A stretch of DNA of 35,653 bases, from the NCBI GenBank assembly GCA_016182545.1, contig JACPGG010000007.1, positions 26,170 through 61,822 on the forward strand, read 5' to 3'. The position numbers and the translations under genes were made by a program. The DNA comes from Ignavibacteriales bacterium. GTDB taxonomy: Bacteria; Bacteroidota; Ignavibacteria; UBA10030; UBA8401. The notes under the pieces are model-generated. The model ran no database searches. It was given only the letters and a program-made list of their open reading frames with translations, and was not told where the DNA came from. Positions 26,089 to 33,831 of this stretch are shown one piece after another; position 1 is the first letter of the stretch, and every line of letters starts with the position of its first letter.

Positions 26089-27247
26089 ATGAAACACTCG
26101 CCCAACATCCGTTTCCATGTCGATCCGATCTTCAGTGATGATCTGAAAAGACTCCCGTGGCATCTCCCTATCTCCGATTGGGAAGAAAACGGCGTGCGGA
26201 CGCTCGACATTAAACGGGGAATTTCGCGCCACACCGTCATCTTCGTTCAGCAGGGAAGATTTTCATTCGGCATCAAAGAGATTAGTGAAGAGATCTCAAA
26301 AAGTCCGAGAAGAAGCACCGATTGCCGTCAACACGCCGATAGGGATACACTATGAGCAGAATCATATTTCACACACCGTTACGCTGCTCGTCGAAAAGGT
26401 CCTTCCCGATTCGCTGCTCTATTCCCGCAACTTCCGAAAAGAAAATCGTCAAAAAATCTGGGATGCAATCGTACGCCTGTTTGTGCAACTGCACGGCAAC
26501 GGGGTGTACTGGGGAGATGCATCGCTTGCCAATACACTCATAAAATTTGAAAAGAGAGACGTCCCGTTTGTCGGCAAGCGGACTTTTCTGATGGCGTATC
26601 TTTCCGACGCAGAAACGGTCGAGATACGTCAGAAACTTTCGAAATCGATGCGCGAATCGGAATTGAACTTTTTCTTTGAGTCGATGGAGTGGATCAATGA
26701 GGACCTCAAAGCAAGCGGGGTGCTGCGCGAAGAAGTTGCAACGGAAGAAGACAAAGAATACATTCTTAAGGCATACACAGCGCTGTACAATGTCGAACGG
26801 AAGAAGAAAAAATTCGAACAGAAAACGTCGTTCAACATTGATAAATTTTTGGGAAGTATCTCCGATCCGTCGTATGTCGATCTCTTTTTGAAACACATTG
26901 AAGAACACAAATGGTACATCGGCGAACGGACGAAAAAAGAAATTTCACTCGCCGAGGCAACACGGGATTGGTACGAAACGATCTTCGTGCCGATCTGCGA
27001 AGTCTTTCGTCGAGAGAAAATAGTCGATGTTTTGCCGGGAAAGACTGCGGCTGAATTGTACATCGAAATAATGACGAACAAATATTATCTGAGCGAAAAA
27101 GCGGGGCGTGACGTCGGGATGATCGAGGCAACACAGAATTACGCAATGCGATTTGGTGTGGACGAGCGTCACGGATCGCTGATGAAAACGATCACGGAAA
27201 ATATGCTGAAAATTCTGGGTGTGAAAGAAAAAATGCTCCTGTCATAA
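26089..27247 (+). pseudogene. DUF4032 kinase-like protein, frameshifted near the N-terminus
   Basis: Two overlapping frames make one protein. Frame one (from ATG 26089) reads MKHSPNIRFHVDPIFSDDLK … FSFGIKEISEEISK and then runs out of frame to a stop at 26355. The other frame carries the rest, …VREEAPIAVNTPIGIH through LLYSRNF, LHGNGVYWGDASLANTLI and a C-terminal helical domain. The WGDASLAN segment resembles the catalytic loop of lipopolysaccharide-kinase-like folds, and the family appears to be DUF4032. Removing one A from the AAAAA run near 26300 reconnects the frames. By comparison with what I recall of the family, a xEYxxLxxL helix is also missing, so there may be a deletion as well. The function is unknown. 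Confidence 0.7.
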
Positions 27248-27303
27248 AGTTTCTTCTGACGATTTTTCGGAGTATCTTCAGATGAACAAATAAAGGAAAA
27301 ATC

Positions 27304-27564
27304 ATGACCGTACCCCCGTCAAAAGTAAAAGAATTCGATCCGACCTCTCTTGAAAAAATCGCATATACAAGTGTCTCGTCAATTCCCACCCGCGAAACAA
27401 ACGACCGGTACCGTCTCGGGTACAGCATCTGGCAATGGTTGAGCGACAGAAAAGGAACGATCGAACAAGCGGTGAAAAATTCCGGATCACGGATATTGAT
27501 TTCAGAATCGGACGCCGTTAAAACCATCAAACAGGAATTGCAAAAAGCAGGAATAGAAATGTAA
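27304..27564 (+). CDS. Small conserved-looking protein of unknown function
   Basis: This is an 86-aa soluble, charged protein with no signal peptide or membrane span. The first part includes YTSVSSIPTRETNDRYRLGY. The C-terminus is helical (AVKTIKQELQKAGIEM). ATG 27304 has an AAAGGA ribosome site 8 nt upstream, and a TATCTTCA -7-like box lies at 27273. It is followed after 6 nt by marC. I do not recognise the family. Codon use and the ribosome site support a real gene. Confidence 0.65.
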   Translation: MTVPPSKVKEFDPTSLEKIAYTSVSSIPTRETNDRYRLGYSIWQWLSDRKGTIEQAVKNSGSRILISESDAVKTIKQELQKAGIEM

Positions 27565-27570
27565 GGTGCG

Positions 27571-28167
27571 ATGAAAGAGATCTGGAACATATTCAACGAC
27601 CTGATCATGGCATTCATTCCCCTCTTTGTTGCGATCGACGTGCCGGGACTTGTACCGCTGTTTCTTTCGCTGACTGCGGGAATGACGTTGAAATCGAAAC
27701 GGCAGTTGATCGTTGAAGCAACGCTGACGGCGGGCGCCGTAGCGTTGGTTTTCCTCGTTCTCGGAAAAGTGATCTTCAGATTTCTCGGCATTACCGACAA
27801 TGATTTTCGCATAGGCGGCGGAATCGTCCTTCTGGTCCTCGGCGTCACCGATCTTCTTTTTTCCAGCGATGAACATAAAAAACCAAATACATCGGTCGGT
27901 GTTGTGCCGATCGGTATCCCGCTCATTATGGGTCCTGCCGCGTTGACTTCCATTATCATTATCGTCGATGCGTACGGATATTGGATATCAATGATCTCGC
28001 TAATTCTCAATCTGTTCATCGTGTGGTTCACATTCCGTCATTCGGATTATATCATCAAATTTATGGGTGAAGGGGGATCGAAAGCATTTGCAAAAGTAGC
28101 GGCACTGTTCCTCGTTGCCATCGCGGTAATGATGATACGGGTCGGTGTTCAAAATATTCTGAAATAG
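27571..28167 (+). CDS. MarC-family (UPF0056) inner-membrane protein
   Basis: The 198-aa protein has about six hydrophobic spans. Family motifs are FVAIDVPGLVPLFLSLT at the N-terminus and PIGIPLIMGPAALTSIIIIV in the second half. MarC proteins were once linked to multiple antibiotic resistance, but that role was not supported and the function is unknown. The gene follows the small unknown gene by 6 nt and precedes glutaminase by 9 nt, so the group is probably one transcript. Confidence 0.9.
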   Translation: MKEIWNIFNDLIMAFIPLFVAIDVPGLVPLFLSLTAGMTLKSKRQLIVEATLTAGAVALVFLVLGKVIFRFLGITDNDFRIGGGIVLLVLGVTDLLFSSDEHKKPNTSVGVVPIGIPLIMGPAALTSIIIIVDAYGYWISMISLILNLFIVWFTFRHSDYIIKFMGEGGSKAFAKVAALFLVAIAVMMIRVGVQNILK

Positions 28168-28176
28168 AACTGCAGT

Positions 28177-29097
28177 ATGTCGTCCCGTTATAATAGTATC
28201 CTCACCGAAATCTACAACGAAGCACTGCCGCTGAAACAGACAGGCACAGTAGCCAACTATATTCCCGAATTGGCAAAGATCGATCCGGATAAATTCGGAA
28301 TCCATTTGCGTACGCTGGACGGTGATGATTTTTTCATCGGTGATAGCGACGAGAAATTTTCTATTCAAAGTATCTCAAAAGTATTCGCTCTTGCACTCGC
28401 CGTTTCATTGATCGGGGAGAAGGTATTCAAACGGGTCGGCGTCGAACCGTCGGGGAGTTCGTTCAACTCATTGGTGCAATTGGAATACGAAAAAGGAATT
28501 CCGAGAAATCCGTTGATCAACGCCGGTGCAATGGTTGTGTGCGATATCCTGATCGACAAATTGAAACATCCGAAAAAGGAGATCCTGAATTTCGTCCGCA
28601 AACTGTCGGGCAATCAGTCCGTATCATTCAACGAACATGTCGCCGCGTCGGAAAAAGAATTCGGCTTCCGGAACGCCGCACTTGCAAATCTGGTCAAGTC
28701 GTTCGGGAATATTCATCATACCGTCGACGAAGTGCTGGATATCTATTTTCATATCTGTTCGCTGGAAATGTCGTGCCGTGATCTGGCGACGGCATTTCTG
28801 CTCTTCGCCAATCACGGAAAACTTCCCAACACCCATGAAGAAATTCTGACGAAGAGCCAGACAAAGCGATTGAGCGCGGTCATGCAGACGTGCGGATTTT
28901 ACGACGAAGCGGGAGAATTTTCTTTTACAGTCGGGTTGCCGGGAAAAAGCGGCGTTGGCGGCGGCATCGTGGCGCTTCATCCGCACAAGTACGCAGTCGC
29001 AACATGGAGTCCGCGGCTGAATGCAAAAGGAAACTCCGTGATGGGAATGAAAGCGCTTGAATTACTGACGACAAAATTGGGTTCATCTATTTTTTAA
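28177..29097 (+). CDS. glsA: Glutaminase
   Basis: This enzyme hydrolyses glutamine to glutamate and ammonia and belongs to the serine-dependent beta-lactamase-fold glutaminases. The SxxK catalytic pair lies in FSIQSISKVFALAL near residue 64. Conserved NAGAMV follows, then GLPGKSGVGGGIVALHP near the C-terminus. The 306-aa length is typical. The gene lies between marC and an esterase in a tight plus-strand run. Its reaction opposes the glutamine-consuming GltB of the same window in ammonia terms, although the two are far apart and probably not co-regulated. Confidence 0.95.
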   Translation: MSSRYNSILTEIYNEALPLKQTGTVANYIPELAKIDPDKFGIHLRTLDGDDFFIGDSDEKFSIQSISKVFALALAVSLIGEKVFKRVGVEPSGSSFNSLVQLEYEKGIPRNPLINAGAMVVCDILIDKLKHPKKEILNFVRKLSGNQSVSFNEHVAASEKEFGFRNAALANLVKSFGNIHHTVDEVLDIYFHICSLEMSCRDLATAFLLFANHGKLPNTHEEILTKSQTKRLSAVMQTCGFYDEAGEFSFTVGLPGKSGVGGGIVALHPHKYAVATWSPRLNAKGNSVMGMKALELLTTKLGSSIF

Positions 29098-29103
29098 AAT
29101 ATT

Positions 29104-29715
29104 ATGCTTCAACATTTGCACGCTCCCGCACAACAACCATCTGAAAACAATCCCACGGTCATTATGCTTCACGGACGTGGTGCGGATGAGCACGATCTAT
29201 TCGGAATAAAAAAATATTTCGATCCGCGGTTGACCGTGTACAGCCTCCGGGCACCGTACGAGTTCGATTGGGGCGGCTATACGTGGTTCCAACTGTTCGA
29301 CGACGGCACGGTGGACGAAGAGAGTTTCTTAAAAAGTAAGAACGAAATTCTTTCTTTCATGTCAACGATCCAAACGAAACAGCTTTTTCTTCTCGGATTC
29401 AGCATGGGAGCGATTATGTCATACGCCATTGCGTTGACGCAGCCGAAACTTTGCAAAGGGATTCTTGCCCTCAGTGGATTTGCGCCGCTGCAACTCGAGA
29501 AAGAGTACAGGTTGAATGATCTCGATACACTTTCCATCTTCATCTCCCACGGCACCAACGATCCGGTCATACCAATTACCTCCGCACGAAAGACAAAAGA
29601 ACTTCTCGACAAATCCAACGCACTGATAACGTATAAAGAATATCCGTTTGGTCACCAGATCGGTGAACAATGTTTGATAGATATGATTGCCTGGTTCAAA
29701 AGTGCGTTGCGGTAA
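29104..29715 (+). CDS. Phospholipase/carboxylesterase-family alpha/beta hydrolase
   Basis: The 203-aa protein has the compact alpha/beta-hydrolase fold of the YpfH/carboxylesterase group. It shows the oxyanion segment MLHGRGADEHDL near residue 21, nucleophile elbow GFSMGA near residue 98, acidic residue in HGTNDPVIP and histidine in FGHQIG. There is no signal peptide, so it is cytoplasmic. The substrate is unknown; family members act on short acyl esters. It starts 6 nt after glsA and is probably the last gene of that transcript. Confidence 0.88.
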   Translation: MLQHLHAPAQQPSENNPTVIMLHGRGADEHDLFGIKKYFDPRLTVYSLRAPYEFDWGGYTWFQLFDDGTVDEESFLKSKNEILSFMSTIQTKQLFLLGFSMGAIMSYAIALTQPKLCKGILALSGFAPLQLEKEYRLNDLDTLSIFISHGTNDPVIPITSARKTKELLDKSNALITYKEYPFGHQIGEQCLIDMIAWFKSALR

Positions 29716-29784
29716 TATGATTTTTATCCCCCTGTGATACATTTGTGATAGTTTCAGAGTACGTTGTCAAAACAATCGGCACTT

Positions 29785-30270
29785 ATGAAACTATTACTCT
29801 CCCTTTTTTTCTTCGTTACTTTATTATCGGGTCAAGACTATCGGACTCTTGCCGTTGAAACAATTGGCGGCGAAGAAATTTCGATTGAAGAGTTGACCGC
29901 TCGCGGTCCCGTCTTAATCAATTTCTGGGCGCTGTGGTGCGAGCCGTGCAAGATTGAAATGAAGCAATTGCAGTCGTTGTTTGAAAAATACAGAGAGCGG
30001 CACTTTTCCATTGTTGCGGTAAATCAGGATAATCAAAAGAGTGTTGCAAAAGTAGCGTCGTATGTTTCATCGCAGCAATTCACATTTTATGTTGCTCTCG
30101 ATCCGGGAGGTGAAATCGCACAGCAGTTCAACCTGCAGAATATTCCGTTGAGTATCCTGCTCGACAGGAACGGGAAGGTTGCGTACAAAGCGCTCGGATA
30201 CAAACCGGGCGATGAAAAAAAATTGGAGGAAGCAATCTTAGAAACACTTACGGTGGAGAATGTTCAATAA
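29785..30270 (+). CDS. TlpA/ResA-like extracytoplasmic thioredoxin
   Basis: The track uses a TTG at 29764. I prefer ATG 29785, which starts directly with a signal sequence (MKLLLSLFFFVTLLSGQ). The 161-aa protein is a thioredoxin-fold reductase with the active site WCEPC in NFWALWCEPCKIEM and the cis-proline segment NIPLSILLDRNG. Such proteins work outside the cytoplasm on cysteines of cytochromes or other secreted proteins. It overlaps the next gene, a DUF6029 barrel, by 11 nt, so the two are translationally coupled. The substrate is unknown, and the neighbours' cysteine pairs are candidates. Confidence 0.9.
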   Translation: MKLLLSLFFFVTLLSGQDYRTLAVETIGGEEISIEELTARGPVLINFWALWCEPCKIEMKQLQSLFEKYRERHFSIVAVNQDNQKSVAKVASYVSSQQFTFYVALDPGGEIAQQFNLQNIPLSILLDRNGKVAYKALGYKPGDEKKLEEAILETLTVENVQ

Positions 30271-31873
30271 AAGCGGCGGTGCATTACCGATTGTACTCTG
30301 TTTGGTTGCATCACTGGCAAATGCACAATCTGTTACACCGTCTGTTTCAAATATTCTTCGATACGGAAACGGAGAGAGGGGCACGGCAGGATTTTCTCAG
30401 CCGTTCACATACTTTGAAAACCTGACCGATGTACGATTGAATGTTCAGCCGTCGGTCACTGTGGGATTCCGGCTGCTTGTTGATGATCCGCCGGAAATTG
30501 GTGAGAGATTTCAGGGATTCAAGCGTCGATTCATAGAATATCGAGACGAAAATTTTATGCTGCGCGCCGGTAATTTCAACGAACTGTTTGGACGCGGCCT
30601 TGCACTTAATCTTTTTGAAAATCGCGGACTCGCGTACGATTCATGGATGGACGGAGTGAAAGCGCAGTATCAATCATCTTCCGTTTCAGCGACAATAATC
30701 GGAGGAACGCTTGATTTCAGAGATTCGGTGATCATTACGCGCCATGAACGATATTCAATCCGCGGTGCGAACGTGGAACTGAAACCTGTGAAAGGAATTG
30801 TTGTGGGAACAAGTTTCATAGAAACCAAGGGGACTCTTCCGCAATTTGTCGGAAGCAAGGAGATCGCAGCGGAAATTCCGGAAGTATATTCCGCCGTTCG
30901 ATTTGGTCCGTTCCATGGATTCATCGGGTATGCGCATAAGTGGACGAATGTCGTAACCGATACGGTGTCGCAAAAGGGATACGGGATCTACGGATCGCTG
31001 TCATATAATGGAAAGGGATTTGGCATCACCGCGGAGTACAAAGATTACCGGTTCGATATTCGCGATCCGTTCGATCGCGGAGCAAGCGAACGAGCCACAC
31101 GCATGCTGCCGCTGCAGAATCCTCCGATCGTACAGAAGGAACACAATTACACGCTGTTGACCCGCGCCATTCATCAGATCGATTTCAGTGACGAGGTGGG
31201 GCTGCAGGTCGAGGGATTTTATTCGCCATCGTCATCGACAACGCTCAATGTAAATGCAAGTGTCGCGAGCAGGCATCACTACTATGACTACAATACTGCT
31301 TCGTTCTCATTTGCTGAACGGAAACGGGACAACAGTTTGCTTCCATCGCTCGAACGGCAGCTCTCGCCGTACTGGGAATTTTTTGCTGAAGGAGAACATT
31401 ACTACGAAGAACGATCGGCGATCAGGATAGGATTTGCCCGCCGAGCGAATGTTCTCTACAATGATTTTACCGGCGCGCAATTCAGCCATACGCAGCAGGC
31501 GACGATCATTCCGCTGCAGATTCAACATGGTTTGACGGAGGCATATTCTGTCATCGTCCATTCGGAACATGAATTTGCGTACGACAGTTACAACTCGAGC
31601 AACGAACATTTTTATACACAGATGCTGACCATCATCGTTACGCGCTCGCCGGATTTTTCATTCTCCGCGCGGTATGAGCACACGACAGATACGGCGGATC
31701 CGTCGGGAAGACGCGATTGGTTCGTTGGTGAAATAGGATATACCTTCGGACAGTCTCACACGACAACCGTATCATACGGTAGAGAACGGGGAGGACAGGT
31801 CTGTTCCAACGGTGTTTGCCAGTACCAATTGCCGTTTGAGGGAGTGAGGTTTACATTGAGAAGCATCATTTAA
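30260..31873 (+). CDS. DUF6029-type outer-membrane beta-barrel protein
   Basis: The 537-aa protein has a signal peptide (MFNKSGGALPIVLCLVASLA, then NAQ). The rest is rich in alternating aromatic beta strands, for example YGIYGSLSYNGKGFGITAEY and WFVGEIGYTFGQSHTTTVSY, as in outer-membrane barrels. LRAGNFNELFGRGLALNLFE resembles the DUF6029 family known from Bacteroidota. The only clear cysteine pair in the mature part is CSNGVC near the C-terminus, a CX4C that could form a disulphide. Start ATG 30260 has a GGTGGAGA ribosome site and overlaps the thioredoxin gene. The function is unknown. Confidence 0.8.
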   Translation: MFNKSGGALPIVLCLVASLANAQSVTPSVSNILRYGNGERGTAGFSQPFTYFENLTDVRLNVQPSVTVGFRLLVDDPPEIGERFQGFKRRFIEYRDENFMLRAGNFNELFGRGLALNLFENRGLAYDSWMDGVKAQYQSSSVSATIIGGTLDFRDSVIITRHERYSIRGANVELKPVKGIVVGTSFIETKGTLPQFVGSKEIAAEIPEVYSAVRFGPFHGFIGYAHKWTNVVTDTVSQKGYGIYGSLSYNGKGFGITAEYKDYRFDIRDPFDRGASERATRMLPLQNPPIVQKEHNYTLLTRAIHQIDFSDEVGLQVEGFYSPSSSTTLNVNASVASRHHYYDYNTASFSFAERKRDNSLLPSLERQLSPYWEFFAEGEHYYEERSAIRIGFARRANVLYNDFTGAQFSHTQQATIIPLQIQHGLTEAYSVIVHSEHEFAYDSYNSSNEHFYTQMLTIIVTRSPDFSFSARYEHTTDTADPSGRRDWFVGEIGYTFGQSHTTTVSYGRERGGQVCSNGVCQYQLPFEGVRFTLRSII

Positions 31874-31942
31874 TTTATAGAGAGCGGCTATTCGACAAGT
31901 CATTATTTGACACATCTATCGGATGGCTTGAGAGGAGAAACT

Positions 31943-32944
31943 ATGAAGATCATTCTTGTAATTTGTAGCTTATTGTGTGTTGCTTCAACATACACACTTG
32001 CATCCCAGCGGAACGTGCTCGTTGAAATGTTCACCAATTCACATTGCACTGTATGCCCCGGAGCGCACACAGCGTTGAATTCGTTCGCCTCCACAAGTCC
32101 GAATGCCGGCAGAGTGCGGTATATTTTTTATCATACGCTGTTTCCGTACTCGGACGATCAGCTCGCACAAGCAAACACGACGGAGCCAGCGTCGCGCAAT
32201 TCCTATTACAACGGACCGACATCGACGCCGAATACATTTTTCGACGGCATCAATCAAGGAAGGACATACTCGTCGTTCGCCGCAAGTCTTGACGCACGCA
32301 TGTCAACTGAAAGTCCCGTTGAAATAATGTTGAGCGGAAGTAAAAATGGAATAACACTCTCCGTTTCAGCCTCATTGAAGAAGACCGGAATGATCAACGA
32401 AACAGACCTGGTCGCGCATATCATTGCCGTAGAACATGTCTCGTACGTCGGCTATGTGATGAGAAAAATGCTGACGGGAACATCGGGACAATCGTTTCAG
32501 TTCGATCAGTCGAACAATGCCGTTGTCACCTCGTCGGCAACACTCGGTAACGTTTCGGATATCTCAAAGACCGGTATTGTCGTTTTTATTCAAAGCACAT
32601 CAACGAAAACAGTGTATCAATCGGAGTATATTGCATATTCAACTTTAACGGGAGCAAAGGACGGGAAACAGAATACTCCACGGTCGTTTGAACTGAATCA
32701 AAACTTTCCAAATCCGTTCAATCCGGAAACGACGATACAATATTCCGTACCGACATCATCGCATGTTGTTGTATCTGTCTATGACGTTCTGGGAAACCGT
32801 GTGGCGACGTTGGTTGATAAACAGCAGCCGGCTCAGACGTACACAATACAATTTGACGGATCGCGGTTTTCCAGCGGCGTATATCTCTATAAATTGACCG
32901 TGAACGGTATGTCGCTGACGCGACGAATGATGCTGATAAAATAA
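31943..32944 (+). CDS. Omp28-like protein with CxxC motif and type IX secretion sorting domain
   Basis: I choose ATG 31943 over the track start 31907 because GAGGAGA precedes it and the protein then begins with a signal peptide (MKIILVICSLLCVASTYTLA). The mature part starts with a thioredoxin-like segment, VLVEMFTNSHCTVCPGAH. The remainder fits the Omp28-related family. The last roughly 80 residues are a type A T9SS sorting domain: NFPNPFNPETTIQYSVP, then VYDVLGNRVATLV and SSGVYLYKLT. The protein should cross the outer membrane by T9SS and have the domain removed or anchored. The 333-aa length is intact. It follows the DUF6029 gene by 69 nt. Confidence 0.9.
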   Translation: MKIILVICSLLCVASTYTLASQRNVLVEMFTNSHCTVCPGAHTALNSFASTSPNAGRVRYIFYHTLFPYSDDQLAQANTTEPASRNSYYNGPTSTPNTFFDGINQGRTYSSFAASLDARMSTESPVEIMLSGSKNGITLSVSASLKKTGMINETDLVAHIIAVEHVSYVGYVMRKMLTGTSGQSFQFDQSNNAVVTSSATLGNVSDISKTGIVVFIQSTSTKTVYQSEYIAYSTLTGAKDGKQNTPRSFELNQNFPNPFNPETTIQYSVPTSSHVVVSVYDVLGNRVATLVDKQQPAQTYTIQFDGSRFSSGVYLYKLTVNGMSLTRRMMLIK

Positions 32945-33000
32945 CGAATTGAATTTAATTGCGATGTTGGGTACCATTATAAAAATGGTGCACAGCACAT

Positions 33001-33726
33001 ATGTCAAAATATATGAAACACGTACTCGTCATTGAAGACGATAAAGATATCACCGGACTTCTCGATATTCATTTAAAGGACTTGAACTGTAAAGTCACGA
33101 TCGTGCACGACGGCGAAAAAGGATTCAACAACATCGTGAAGAACAAATACGATCTTGTTGTACTCGATGTGATGCTCCCCAAGATGGACGGGCTTGAAGT
33201 GTGCAGAAAAGTACGTGCTGAGAAGAACAACACACCGATCCTGATGCTCACCGCAAAATCAGAAGAGTTGGATAAAGTGCTCGGACTGGAGGTCGGCGCC
33301 GATGATTATCTCACCAAACCGTTCAGCGTGCGAGAGTTCATCGCGCGGGTGAAGGCGATGTTCCGCAGAATGGAAGCGATGCAAAGCGAAACAAAAACCG
33401 GCGATGCATCAGCACTCCTCTCATTTGGTGAACTGGAAATCGATCGTGACCGACGGAAGGTACTCTTAAGCGGCAAGCGCCTCGATCTGACAGCGAAAGA
33501 GTTCGATCTGCTCGTACTTTTTGCAAGCCATCCCGGTAAAACGTACACGCGCGAACAATTGCTGGAATTGGTATGGGGATATCAGTTCAACGGATACGAT
33601 CATACGGTCAACTCGCATATCAATCGTCTGCGGTCAAAGATCGAGAAGGATATGTCGAAACCGAAATATATTTTGACGGCGTGGGGAGTGGGGTATAGAT
33701 TCGCGGAACTGGAAGAGATCTCTTAG
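33001..33726 (+). CDS. OmpR/PhoB-family response regulator
   Basis: The 241-aa protein has a receiver domain: acidic pocket VIEDDKD, phosphoacceptor Asp in LVVLDVMLPKMDG near residue 54, Thr in MLTAK, and Lys in DYLTKPF. A C-terminal winged-helix DNA-binding domain follows (LTAKEFDLLVLFASHPGKTY, then GYDHTVNSHINRLRSKIE). Start codons at 33001 and 33013 are both possible; neither has a clear ribosome site. The cognate kinase follows after about 105 nt that contain a dispersed repeat. Target genes are unknown. Confidence 0.95.
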   Translation: MSKYMKHVLVIEDDKDITGLLDIHLKDLNCKVTIVHDGEKGFNNIVKNKYDLVVLDVMLPKMDGLEVCRKVRAEKNNTPILMLTAKSEELDKVLGLEVGADDYLTKPFSVREFIARVKAMFRRMEAMQSETKTGDASALLSFGELEIDRDRRKVLLSGKRLDLTAKEFDLLVLFASHPGKTYTREQLLELVWGYQFNGYDHTVNSHINRLRSKIEKDMSKPKYILTAWGVGYRFAELEEIS

Positions 33727-33749
33727 ACATAAGTATGTCAGTATTTAGA

Positions 33750-33819
33750 TGTCTGTTGTCAGCGGTTATTAAATACTCGATGCTGGATACTTGATACTGA
33801 CTACTGATTGCTGACTACT
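33750..33819. repeat. Dispersed CTGGATACT…GACTACT repeat, copy 2
   Basis: CTGGATACTTGATACTGACT and the following ACTGATTGCTGACTACT match the repeat at 5994-6017. A TCAGCGGT segment is upstream in both copies. It ends 12 nt before the histidine kinase start, leaving no clear ribosome site for that gene. Confidence 0.6.
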
Positions 33820-33831
33820 CTAAAAAAGCCA

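Noticed and set aside
26296-26306. Programmed frameshift at the AAAAA run in the DUF4032 gene
   Set aside because: The needed shift is +1, whereas the A-run favours -1 slippage, and no stop-codon or structure stimulator is evident. An error or mutation is simpler.
27192-28031. 279-aa minus-strand ORF
   Set aside because: It is a shadow of the 86-aa gene and marC on the plus strand; its translation is low-complexity and resembles no family, while MarC is clear.
29730-29755. TGTGATACATTTGTGATAG as a CRP/FNR-type operator
   Set aside because: It is a direct, not inverted, repeat and lacks the TCACA half-site.
31880-31942. Similarity between the leader of the Omp28 gene and the leader of the spoVG gene (GGCTATTCG…)
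   Set aside because: About 17 of 21 positions match, which is expected by chance several times among all pairs in a window this size.
32972-32988. ACCATT-ATAAA-AATGGT hairpin after the Omp28 gene as a terminator
   Set aside because: The stem is short and AT-rich and no T-run follows, so it is not convincing as a terminator.
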